DNA from: Nitzschia sp. DOCU1
Lineage: Eukaryota > Bacillariophyta > Bacillariophyceae > Bacillariales > Bacillariaceae
NCBI GenBank assembly: GCA_951394045.1
Contig: OX595991.1
Coordinates: forward strand, 2,914,001-2,978,000
Direction: 5' to 3'
Length of the DNA: 64,000 nt
Shown in pieces: positions 31,744 to 42,243 of this stretch. The notes beneath the pieces are model-generated. The model searched no databases and had not been told where the DNA came from. It worked only from the letters and a program-made list of their open reading frames with translations. Made by a program: the position numbers and the translations under genes. The first letter of the stretch is position 1; each line of letters opens with the position of its first letter.

Positions 31744-34700
31744 ATGTCGAACAATGACGCATTCGGGCTTCGTGCGGAAGCGCCAGTTTTTGTTCCAAAG
31801 TCAGGGAATTCGCTGTCAGCAAAGTTAGGCACTCAAAATCTACAGTCTACCCAAGAACAAGCGTCCAAGTCCAAACGAAATCGTCGCCGCCACAATAACA
31901 AGAATAAGCAGCCCCAACATCAAATTCCAAATGAGAACTGTGCTGGTTGTTCACCGGGGGAGGGACGACCTCCAAGGGGGCGGGGCAGCGCAGGAGATTC
32001 ACAATCCAAAGTTAAGCGGGCACCCAATGCTGGACGACGGAGTCGTGGAAAGAAGGGAGGACGCCAGACGCAGAATATCCAATCTGCTCATGAGACGATC
32101 TCGGAGGTGGACATTAATGATACAGCCGATGAGATCTCAAGCACATTGCCACTGCACGAAGAATCTATTTTTCCGTCGTTGGGAGGATCTTTCCCCGTTT
32201 CTTTCAAGTCAGATGTAAAACCCGTGCCAGCAACGAACTGGCTAAATGTTGAGAAAAAGCGCAGCGTGCTCCATGCTCCACCCTCCTTAGTGTCCTCAAA
32301 AGCTTCTTGTGACGAAACTGGGGAAGATGACTTTGCTGCATTGGGCTTGCAGAAACTCTCGTCGAAACGAACCACCATGGCACCAAAGAAATTGCCTTCA
32401 GCAGAGTTCTTGTCCTTTGACGTAGAGCAGCAGACGGAGGAATCAGAGCCGACCGATATCGCTTTGGCGGGGGTTGACTCGAATAGTAGTGGTATCATGC
32501 CAGACCAACTGCAGAAACTACCAGTTCGAACACGGCGCCCACAATGGAACATGAACAGACTCAGAGACAAATGGTGGGATGCGTTGGAACACCTAAGAAT
32601 GAAGAAAAATATGATGACGGAGTTGCAGCAAGTTTTGAAGGGACGATTTGTTGAGCCAGAGGACTATGGTGTGCCATTAGAATCGTCTGCTACTATGGAC
32701 GAAGTTAAAGTTGGAATGCCAGTTTTCGAAGAAAATGCGGAAGATCCAAGTCTGCCGGGGACATCTCCTCTGCAGTCGCTGTTGGAAGACCACGGTAACG
32801 ACCCCATCTCGTCTGGGGTTGGCATTCTCGAACAAATTCTTCGAGCGAATGATGCTGCTGCATTTGAAAAACTTTTGAATATATGGCAAGGATCGAGCGA
32901 TGCGGCAGAACTACCCTTGGCTACCTTTTTGCAGAGGGTCCGCTATGCTCTTCGGCGCATAATCCAGCTAGACTTGTCGCGGCTTTTGCACGTTGTCTTG
33001 AAACAACTGAGCGAGAATCAATCATCTTGGCTAGATAATGGATCCGCAGAAATTGCCAATGCTCTGATGTTGGCGGCACGATTGGGTCACGAAGATTGCG
33101 TTTCGTTGATCTTGACTCGGTGGGGCAACACCAGCGGTCTTTTTACCTTTCAAGACGACGATGGGAATAGTGTCCTTCATCATTGCTGCCAGGGTCAAGG
33201 TAGCACACAGCTTCTCCAAATGCTCATTCGCCACATCTCTGGTGGTGCAAAAGCCAAACGACAACAGTTTTCGAAAGTGCTTCTCGCAAAGAACAATTCA
33301 CATCAATCTGCTCTGCACCTAGCTTGCGAGGGTGCGCGCGTCGATTTGGTGGAAGTCTTTCTCTCGGAATGCTCGACAGCACTTTTGACAAAGCTATTGG
33401 TAATGGAGGACGATCGCTCGCAGACTCCGCTCCTTGCCGCAGTAGGAGCAAATGCTTCGGATGTTGTCATGTGCTTGATCATGTGGAGGGGCAATCAAAA
33501 TCTATTTCTAGGGCGTTTTGAGGCCCAGCTTCCACCTTGCCCATTACTTTGCGCGGCTACGCATGGGAATCTTGACATGATCCACCTTCTCCTACAATTC
33601 AGTAATCCGTCTGGGAAGGAATATCATGTTACGCGCTCCATTTCCGCTCTACTTCTTTCCAACGCCAGCTCTGACGTCAAAGTAGAGGGTTGTGAAATTT
33701 TGATTCAGGATGGTGGTAATCCTTTTGCCAATGTCGGGTCTCAGGCTGGTGCACCATCTTTCGCTAGCACTGCAGTCAGTGTCGCCGCCAAGATGTGCGA
33801 GAGTGTGGTACTGCATAGTTTGGTGTCGAATGGTCTCCAGCAGTTACACGAACGGCGGCAGAATCGTCGCAAGGACCCTAAACTACGACAGCAACCCGAA
33901 TCCTTTTTCAAAGGAATCGAATGTAAAGAAGATTTTGAAAAGGAACGAGCACTTGCCGATGCGTTGGTAGAGTCTCTCTACCGAGCTTGGGAATCAAGCG
34001 AGTCGTCCTCTGGAGGCGAAGAACTTTGGCGTCATTTGGCGGCTGCCGCTACCTTATTTATGTCGGGGGCATGTCTGAAAGGAAAGGACAAGGCTCGGTT
34101 GCACGTTAGCATTCATGAAAAGTACTTGAAACCGGCTGCTTTATTTTCGGACGAGCCTACCAGTTCACATTGCTACGTTACATCCTTTACGAGGCAAGCC
34201 AGGATACTATCAAAGAAGCTTTCCAAAGTCAACATTGAATTGGATCGTTCGCCCTTGTCCATTCCTAGTCGGTTGTTGCTTCAGATGGGCTGGTTTCAAG
34301 AGAGTCTTCCAAAGAATTCGTGCTGTTGTGCTTGGATTTCAGACGAATCGTCTGGTCATCGATCGATCCACGAAAATGTATTAAAGCAGTGGAAGGACGA
34401 TGAAGTCGTTTTGATATCGAATGATGGCGCGCAGTTTGCGGTCCATGATACGATTGTCTCAGCCGCGAGTGCCAAATTGGCCTCCGCGTTGCGATTTGCG
34501 TCCATGAAAGAAGAAACGAACGCCGATACTGAATCGGACGACGACAAGAAGAAGAAGCGAGTTCTACACTTGGATGTTCCCTCCCAGCATTGTGCCTTGA
34601 TGTTGCAGCATATTTACCACGGTTCCGTCGTCTGCGGTTGGTCGGACGACAGGAAAGAACATTGCCATGAAATACTAGAGCTCATGCTTGTGGCAGAAGA

Positions 34701-35301
34701 ATTTCTATGCTTTTCACTACTTCAAGAGTGCGAAATGAGGCTGCTCCATGCCAAACACGACGATTGCTTCTGTTGGTCTTGTGCCAGAGCTGTCCGATGG
34801 AATGCGGCTCCTGCGTTATTGCCAGAAGAAGAAATGTTTGCGGAATGTCTCTACCTTACCCACGGTCCCAGTCAGCTATTGAATGGGAATACCGTTCTTG
34901 ATGTGCTTGCGGTGCTTCAAGATTTGGAGACTCTAGACCTTCCGTACGAAACCTATCAAGTCGCAAAAGATCTCTCGTTGATAAGTTGCATGCCTCCTGC
35001 CAAGTTGTGGGAACAAAATGACAGTTCCTCCATTTGGTCCCGACGACATCAAGCCATTCGTTCGCTGAAAAATGCCGCAATCGATACCATCCTGGACTAT
35101 TTTGCACAAGTTGTCCACAGTAGTTCCTTTCAGGAGAATACGGACTGGAACGAATCTACAATCGACAATCTCGAAGGCACTACAATGGCGAAGCAAACAC
35201 TGTCGCAACGAGTTCTATTGTTACAAATGTGCTTGGAAGAGCTATCGGCGACGGAACCCCCCAAAATATTCGAGAGGCACTGTAAGAGCGGGTTAAAGTA
35301 G
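31744..35301 (+). CDS. Ankyrin-repeat and BTB-domain protein
   Basis: Single exon of 1185 aa. The N-terminus is basic and disordered (SKRNRRRHNNKNK, RRSRGKKGGR), which could bind RNA or direct the protein to the nucleus. Ankyrin repeats cover about residues 430-660: GNSVLHHCCQ, HQSALHLACEGARVDLVEVF, SQTPLLAAVGANASDVVMCL and LLCAATHGNLDMIHLLLQF. A BTB/POZ domain starts near residue 885 (VVLISNDGAQFAVHDTIVSAAS) and ends around 1005 in LLVAEEFLCF-type helices. The spacing and order, ankyrin before BTB, resemble plant NPR1-like and animal ABTB proteins only loosely. Known: BTB domains often link targets to CUL3. The role here is not known. Confidence 0.75.
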   Translation: MSNNDAFGLRAEAPVFVPKSGNSLSAKLGTQNLQSTQEQASKSKRNRRRHNNKNKQPQHQIPNENCAGCSPGEGRPPRGRGSAGDSQSKVKRAPNAGRRSRGKKGGRQTQNIQSAHETISEVDINDTADEISSTLPLHEESIFPSLGGSFPVSFKSDVKPVPATNWLNVEKKRSVLHAPPSLVSSKASCDETGEDDFAALGLQKLSSKRTTMAPKKLPSAEFLSFDVEQQTEESEPTDIALAGVDSNSSGIMPDQLQKLPVRTRRPQWNMNRLRDKWWDALEHLRMKKNMMTELQQVLKGRFVEPEDYGVPLESSATMDEVKVGMPVFEENAEDPSLPGTSPLQSLLEDHGNDPISSGVGILEQILRANDAAAFEKLLNIWQGSSDAAELPLATFLQRVRYALRRIIQLDLSRLLHVVLKQLSENQSSWLDNGSAEIANALMLAARLGHEDCVSLILTRWGNTSGLFTFQDDDGNSVLHHCCQGQGSTQLLQMLIRHISGGAKAKRQQFSKVLLAKNNSHQSALHLACEGARVDLVEVFLSECSTALLTKLLVMEDDRSQTPLLAAVGANASDVVMCLIMWRGNQNLFLGRFEAQLPPCPLLCAATHGNLDMIHLLLQFSNPSGKEYHVTRSISALLLSNASSDVKVEGCEILIQDGGNPFANVGSQAGAPSFASTAVSVAAKMCESVVLHSLVSNGLQQLHERRQNRRKDPKLRQQPESFFKGIECKEDFEKERALADALVESLYRAWESSESSSGGEELWRHLAAAATLFMSGACLKGKDKARLHVSIHEKYLKPAALFSDEPTSSHCYVTSFTRQARILSKKLSKVNIELDRSPLSIPSRLLLQMGWFQESLPKNSCCCAWISDESSGHRSIHENVLKQWKDDEVVLISNDGAQFAVHDTIVSAASAKLASALRFASMKEETNADTESDDDKKKKRVLHLDVPSQHCALMLQHIYHGSVVCGWSDDRKEHCHEILELMLVAEEFLCFSLLQECEMRLLHAKHDDCFCWSCARAVRWNAAPALLPEEEMFAECLYLTHGPSQLLNGNTVLDVLAVLQDLETLDLPYETYQVAKDLSLISCMPPAKLWEQNDSSSIWSRRHQAIRSLKNAAIDTILDYFAQVVHSSSFQENTDWNESTIDNLEGTTMAKQTLSQRVLLLQMCLEELSATEPPKIFERHCKSGLK

Positions 35302-35369
35302 TAACCCGCAAAGCTAGTTAGCTAGCATAAAACGTTTATATCGCTTATTCTATAGTCTGCGATATGAGG

Positions 35370-37851
35370 CTATCGTCTCTCTTTTTGAATCGACAAAAAG
35401 ACAATCGATAAACCGGCGAAGCAGGCAAACATGGCCAGCAATATGACTAAATTCGATGAAATCGTGTCAGGGGTATCCATTTTCAACATCTCTATCAACG
35501 TCACGCTCGTTCCCGAAAAAATCGTCTGCATGAACATTTGAAGGGCGTACTTGATGGCGCTGATCCACTGAACCCAACGCAACCAACTTGGCATCACGTC
35601 AAAGGGGACGAATCCGCCCGATGCGGCCAAGCACAGCGTTACGTAGGTGCATCCAACCAAAAAGGCAAAATCTTGAGAGAAGCAAACCATGGAAATAAAC
35701 AGAATGATCGAGTTTCCAACCAATCCACTGACGCAAAAGAAGGATAGCATAGTAAAGAACGAGCTCGCTCTGGACCAGACAGGATTAAACAAGCCAATCA
35801 TTGGAACCGAAATCGATGCCTGGACACAGGCACTCATCACCAAGACCCACGCTTCCAAGAGAAACTGGGACAGGGCATACATCCAAGGAGCATAGAGTCC
35901 CAACGCATTTTCGGCCGCAAAGACTTTCTTATCGAAAAAGAATGTGCTGATCTGAGCAAACGGTAGCAAGATCGAAGATTGCACCAAGAATAGCCCAACA
36001 CCCAATAGAATTTGAGCATCCGCGTTGGTAACAGTTTCTGCATCGTGGACTCCGACCTGCCACGAGATGAGTCCGAGTAACACCGCCGTCATGGCGTAAA
36101 TGAATATCCGAGCCGCCAAGTTGGTCAAGTTACGAACATAGTGATTCTCCAAGTTGCGGAAAAAGATGCATGAAAAGGTAAAGAATGTGGAGGCACCGAT
36201 GTAGTTTTCAGAAGAGACTTTCGGGTCTACAGCCTTGGTGGGTAGTAGCTTTTGTTTCGAACTTTTCTTCTCTATTTCGTGAGCCCATTCCATGGATTTC
36301 TGGAGCAAATCATCCGCCAGCATGTGGCTAGGAGGCAGATCACATTTGATTGTTCGTTCGTACCAGTGAGGAATGTTGCTAGTCTGATCTGAATAGATGC
36401 ATCGACCATTTGATAACAGGATCAACTGATCAAACAATTCAAAGACTTTGCCGCTGGGCTGATGAATGACAACGGCGGCTGCGACATCCATATTCTTGCA
36501 GAGTCTCTTGAGTAGCTGAACAATTTTGACTGCATTCCCCGAGTCCAAGCCACTTGAAGCGAGTGATGGGAGCAAAAAGTGCGACAAATCACAAGGAATG
36601 AGTGTTGGAAGCGTTGACACGGAAAAGAACGTTGACACCACAACAAAGTAACTTCTAGACTCACCTTGTGATTTCATCCAAGAACAGAATATTTGGCCTC
36701 ATCGCCACGGCGCAAGCCAAAGCCAATCGCTTACGCTCTCCTCCCGAAAGTCCACGTATTACAAAACCTCCCGCCAAGCCCCCACCAATAGGCCGCGTTC
36801 TAGCCGTCGGCGATAAGGCCACCTGATCCAGCAACCCCGAAATGCTTTCGTAACGATGGGCGTCCCCTCGTCGGTCGCGCCCTAGTTTCAAATTGGCAAA
36901 AAAGGCAACGGCTTCCACGGGTGTTTGTGTGGGAAAGAACATTTCATTCTGGGGGACATAGGCAGCCACATCTCTTAAGATGGCTCCAGCCTCGGCGATG
37001 GAAACTACTTGGCCCAAAATTGACATTTCTCCGTGGAGCACTCCTAGGTTTTTGCGACCCGACAAAATATCCAGCAGCGTCGACTTTCCTCCGCCAGACG
37101 CACCCATGATAGCCGTCAATTCCTTGGTTCGCAATGCCCCGAAAGCACCTTCTAGCGTGACTATTGGTTCCCCGGCAGTTTTGGAGGGATACGAGCAACC
37201 CAGATGTTTCCAGGAAAGGATGACTCGTTTATTCAATCTCTCGATTTCCTTCTTTCTGGCCTCTTTCGCTGCTTTTTTGGCCTTCTTTTTGGCTTTCTTC
37301 TCAAGCTTCAAGGCCACCTCTTTCAGCATCATTGGCGTCATCCTTCTCCCCGCCTCGTTATCATCACCATCTCCCTCGTCTTCTTCATCCAACCTTTCCA
37401 AAGTTGGCATCAGCACTTTGGAACTTTCCCTGTAAATATAAGAACCAATCCAAGACGACCTCAATGGTTGGTCCGGTGGGGCTCCGCCGTTAGATTCCTC
37501 CGTCTTGGTGGTATCGTCCTTCTTGATGGTGTCCTTTTCGTAGTAATGGGTCGTAGTCCGCACTGCTACCAGAATTGTAAATAGCACGGCAATCGCCAAG
37601 CACGCGACAGAAAAGACAACGGGAAAGGTTTCAGGAGACGATTCATCGTCACCTCGTTGCAAATGTCGTCGGTTCTCAGATAATCGATCAAGGGCCCAAG
37701 GGCCGTCTTGAATGGCAGCGACCGCAACGTGCAATTCACAAATATCGTTGCCTTGAAAGCAGCCTTGCCCTTCCACATCTGTCAAAGAAATTGATACCAC
37801 CACATCATCATCATCGTCATCTCCTCGGATTGGCGATGGTGAGACGCACAT
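35370..37851 (-). CDS. ABCG-type half transporter
   Basis: Two exons, 37851-36665 and 36552-35370, joined across a 112-base intron (GTGAGT to CAAG) so that LFLDEITS runs into GLDSG, completing the Walker B and D-loop region; 789 aa. A single helix near residues 76-97 precedes a Lys/Ala-rich charged stretch (175-205). The ATPase domain has Walker A GASGGGKST (250-258), signature LSGGE (368-372) and Walker B ILFLDE (388-393). The second half carries about six transmembrane helices of ABC2 type. The extra N-terminal helix and linker recall plant ABCG24/28-like proteins. An upstream exon is possible because a CAG acceptor lies near 37780. Known: ABCG half transporters dimerise and export lipids or other hydrophobic compounds. 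Confidence 0.8.
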
Positions 37852-38629
37852 GATGACAAAGGACTTTTAGAGAACAGCGATTCCAGGAGGCAACAGGTAA
37901 CTACTAAATATCCAGCAGGTGTAGGGGAAATGCCGTCACATTTTATGCGGTGGATGGCGTCGTAATCGCACGCAGCCACAACACGAAACCGGAAGCCCCC
38001 GGTTCGTTTTTGTGTCATGGAACAAGAAACCTTCTTCGGCATGCATAATAGATGATGGTTGTCACTATGCCATTTTCTATCGGCCACGTTCTGCGTCCCA
38101 TTCGCAGGCGGTGAATCAAATCAATGGTGTCAACCATCGCTTGCCGCAACACGAACCGCAAGATTCCGGTTCGGCTCCAGTATCACACCTAGCATTCGAG
38201 CTTTTGGTTTGTTTTGGATGATGGAGAACGGGAACACCCTTGTGTGCCATGGCGAGAGGGGGACTGTCGTCGCTGCGCGCAGTTTAGTGTTTCATGGTAG
38301 AAATGAAGCCTCCTGGGCGCGGGCGGCCAGGCTCTCCTCTCTCCATCTGCCCTGAAACGCTTTAGGTTGGTCGAGGTGGTCAAAATTGGTCCAACGAAGG
38401 AATCGAATCGATCGTTACATGGGACGCAATTTCTCGTAACAAAGCTACCTACGTACGACTGGCAGCTCTTCGTCGTGGAAATTTCAAATGGCCCTACGTA
38501 TATCTTAGTACTAACCTGTCGTAGAACGCCAGGCAGGCTCCCGGCATGTCTCTCTGTCCGTCGCAAAAATGGCGCACACAGAGAATGAAGGAGCAACATA
38601 CCATAAAATCGCAACAACCATGGCGACCT
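37852..38629. other. Intergenic up to the assembly gap
   Basis: About 780 bases from the ABCG start to the gap. No domain-bearing frame is seen. It may hold an upstream exon of the ABCG gene and, close to the gap, sequence 3' of the truncated subtilase. Confidence 0.35.
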
Positions 38630-38829
38630 NNNNNNNNNNNNNNNNNNNNNNNNNNNNNNNNNNNNNNNNNNNNNNNNNNNNNNNNNNNNNNNNNNNNNNN
38701 NNNNNNNNNNNNNNNNNNNNNNNNNNNNNNNNNNNNNNNNNNNNNNNNNNNNNNNNNNNNNNNNNNNNNNNNNNNNNNNNNNNNNNNNNNNNNNNNNNNN
38801 NNNNNNNNNNNNNNNNNNNNNNNNNNNNN
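38630..38829. other. Assembly gap (200 N)
   Basis: Exactly 200 undetermined bases, a conventional placeholder length, so the true size is unknown. It removes the 3' end of the subtilase gene at 38830-41504. Confidence 0.98.
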
Positions 38830-41504
38830 AGTTCTGTGCATGGACCAAACGACGCGGACCAAAACGTAGTCGTGTCAGTTGTATCGGCAACGGGGGTGCC
38901 CTGGTCGCCAGGAAGAATTTCAAGCGCAACCGCTCCATCTAGGGTCAATGTCAGGCTTCCGCCAATGAGTCCATCTGAGAAGTGTGGATGCATCAAAACG
39001 ACAGGGAAAGAAAGCAAAATGATGAGGATACCCGAACAATAATGTTACCAAATCCAGAAAGAATTTTGAATGCCTACCTCCCCATAAGTCAAAAAAGAAA
39101 AACCTGTAACAAGTTGACGGGTCAAGGCATTCTTCACCCTCATATATGCTGTCACCTTCAAATCCCCAGCGCTCGACGTTCCAAATCCATTCGTCATCCG
39201 GAGCATTGTCATCGAACAAATAGAGAGAGTTCTCAGACCGAGACCACCTGTCTGTTAGGAATTGGAGCCTGAGAACGGATTCACCGTTGAGACAAGGATT
39301 GACTTCTGAATCCGTTTCAACTCTGCAACGGCTGTCGCAGCCGTCCCCAGCGACGTTGTTTCCATCGTCGCACTCTTCGTCCGTATCCACTACCCCATCA
39401 CCACAGATGTGTACACCCTCAGGCGTTTCTGTTGAAAGACTGGACGGGGCTTCTGTGATAGCCTCCCCACATTCCCCGAAACGGAACGACTGGCTGAAGC
39501 CTTCTAAGTTGTTGGAGAACACTTGATCGGTTCGGTTGTATGACAATGCTATCTCACCCACGCCGAACTCGGCGTTGTTGGACCCGTCTGGCATTCAATG
39601 GACGAATAGTTAGTTATCTCTAAGTTCAAAAGTACGCACCCTCGGATTGTGTACTTACCCCCGTACGAGTCAATCCAAGTCAAGTTATAACAGCCAGGTG
39701 GTAGTCGGATCTTATCGACATATCTCTTCCGTTGGCCATTGACGTACGGCCCACCACGATACATAATATCTTCCCAATCTTCTTCGGGGGCGATGAGATA
39801 CGTAGTTTCCTCTACAAAGACCACAACAAATGGGGTTAGTCACCATTGTCACACGAAAAGATACGTCCCGTCACAACACTTACGGCCCCACTCATCCGTT
39901 TTCAATTTAATAGTCACGTTGACGCATCCGCTGAGGTCGGGTGCGATTATCCCGTTCTCCAAGTACTCTGCTGCAGCAATGGCATCGACGGCACCATGCC
40001 CAAAGAGTCGGTCCCAACCACATGCACCAAAGTCTCGAGCAGATTCGAACATGGCAGTACGAATCTCAGCTGCGCTTTTATCGGGGAACTGAGACCATAG
40101 TAGCGCTGCCACACCAGCAATGTGTGGAACGGCCATGCTTGTTCCGCTCTTCTCGGAATATGCGCTTGTATTTTGAGAGGTCGTAGAAAGTACGTCTACT
40201 CCAGGGCCGGAGATATCAAGAAATCGGTTATGATTCGAGAAGATCGCCATGTGCGAATTTTGATCAACAGCCCCGACGCTGATAACTCCCTCATAGCCCG
40301 CAGGGAAATCTATGCCGTTGCCGCGTTCCGCATTGTTTCCACTAGCGGCCACCATTAAAATCCCCGCGTCGCTTAGGGCACTGACGAAAGCTCGTTCTGC
40401 AGACGTCTCTAGAGGGCCACCAAGGGACATGTTGATGATATTCGCACCTGCTTCTTCGCAAGCGGTCAAGGCGTCTACCAAGTCGGATGCCGAAAACACC
40501 CCAGTGTCGTCAAAGACGCGAACAGCAAAAATGGAAGCACCTGGCGCGACTCCCACCACCCCCAGCTTATTATCCCGTGCAACGACGATTCCTGTGATGT
40601 GGGTTCCGTGAGTGTTTCCGTCTTCATCCCATGGTGTTACGAAATTCTTATCATCAGAACCATCGAAATTTGCGTTCTTGAGGTCTTCATGGTTTGTCAT
40701 CACGCCAGTGTCGATCATGCAAATTTTGATGCCTTCCCCTTTCGAGCCATACCGCTCCCAAAAGAGGGTAGCGTTAACCAAGCTAATACCATAGGGAATG
40801 GTCTGCGTACTGGCGGCCAGCTCCCTGACCACTTCCGAACCTTTCACGTCGCTCAATGTCCGCGGTGGATCATCCTCAATGGAGTGCACGTCGGAGATTT
40901 GTCCAATGAAATCCGCTTCATCTTCGGATCCTACGCAGATACCGAAGAACATTGTCCGGCGCATGTCCGATAGCACATTGACACCTCTGTCAACAAGCTG
41001 TTTCTTGCACACAGACTCCGCCACACCATCTCTGCACTGTACGATCTTCCTGAAACCGTCGCACCGCTTCCTTCTGCCCCCAGGGCTGGCAATTTGTGCA
41101 CTGCCTAGGCTTCGTCGTCGCAAGTTGTGGTCGCCGGCGCCCTGAACGCTCTTCTTTTCGGTGTTCTCGTTGGCTTGACTGCGCTGTGAGCTGCGGTGAA
41201 GATCGTTTAAAGAAGTATGTGAAACCCCTGGTTGCGTCGAACCCCGATCGTTCAGGGCCTTGTTGTTTTGCTCGGCTAACATTTTTGCGTGCTCGCTCAA
41301 AGTCCTAGGATTCCGGTAGAAATCAGGGTCCTCGACTGTAGAAGTAAAAGACCCGACATGTGTAAGTCCCCCGATACTTCGATTCGTGAGTTTTAACGAC
41401 CGACTTTTCTCATCTGCATCTTTCGTCTCCCTGGTAACTTCGCTGTTGCTTCCGCCGAGGCAAAGAGCAAATATAGCAAATAATGTCACAGGTAATCCCT
41501 TCAT
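38830..41504 (-). CDS. Secreted S8 subtilisin-like protease, copy 1 (3' end in gap)
   Basis: Four exons: 41504-39884, 39811-39659, 39587-39078 and 38974-38830, running into the N gap. A signal peptide (LPVTLFAIFALCLGG) is followed by a long propeptide. The peptidase has the complete triad in MIDTGV (Asp), HGTHITG (His) and GTSMAVPH (Ser), with ASGNN for the oxyanion hole. The tail is two related Cys-containing modules, one with YRGGPY, GCYNLTWIDSYG and the other with RSENSLYLFDD, CYRFFFFDLWGG, separated by a CGDG...ECDDGN...GDGC Cys-rich repeat like that of myxobacterial proteins. Exon 4 stops at FGPCTE, close to where the paralogue ends. Known: S8 enzymes are secreted or vacuolar endoproteases. 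Substrate unknown. Confidence 0.85.
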
Positions 41505-42243
41505 TCAGACTGTATTATGGTTTCTAATAACAAATTCGCAGCAAGTTTCGATTTGTAGTGCAGCAGCAATGGCAGTCTCGAATGTCCTTTATCGTACGGT
41601 GCCCTTCGTGCCATGCAAGAATTGCGAGCCAACGTCTGATCTCCATGTGTGCGTGACTTCGCCTTTTGCGCTAGCACGAAATTTCGATATGGTTGTTGCA
41701 CAAGGAAAGGCTGTCACATACGTTGACACGCCCGCCGTCTCACAATCCCCTAAGTACTCATGATCCCTTTTATGTGGTGTGACGCGTTTTACTATCAATA
41801 ATTATCAGGCAGAAAGGAGCGCCGGAACGCACCGCTATGTGCTCGCTGCTAGGAAATCTCCAAATTCTCACAACGTTCAGCGACGGAAGGACAAGACTGA
41901 AAGCTCTTCCCGACGATACCGTTGCTTCCAACAGGAATAGGATTCTAAGCTGAAATAATGATTAATCTTCCAGAGCAGGTGATGATAGATCCGGATGTAG
42001 CAGGAAAGATGCTGTTGGAGATGGTCTTTTGCTGTCGATGTAGCATAGAGCCCTGCCTGTGGATTGGGACGCCGCTTATGCGATCGGCGACCGAACTTTG
42101 CATTTCAACCTCTTTCGGTGGCTAGGAAGATTGTGATTGCACATCACTCAGCGCAGTTACAGGGGGGGGGGGGGGGTTAATATAATCCGCATAGCAAAGG
42201 TAAATTGCTTATTTTACAGCTGGCCAAATCTTCGCAGCCATTG
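41505..42243. other. Spacer between tandem subtilases, with a G-run
   Basis: About 740 bases that should contain the promoter of copy 1. A run of 15 G lies at 42162-42176. No other gene is seen. Confidence 0.45.
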
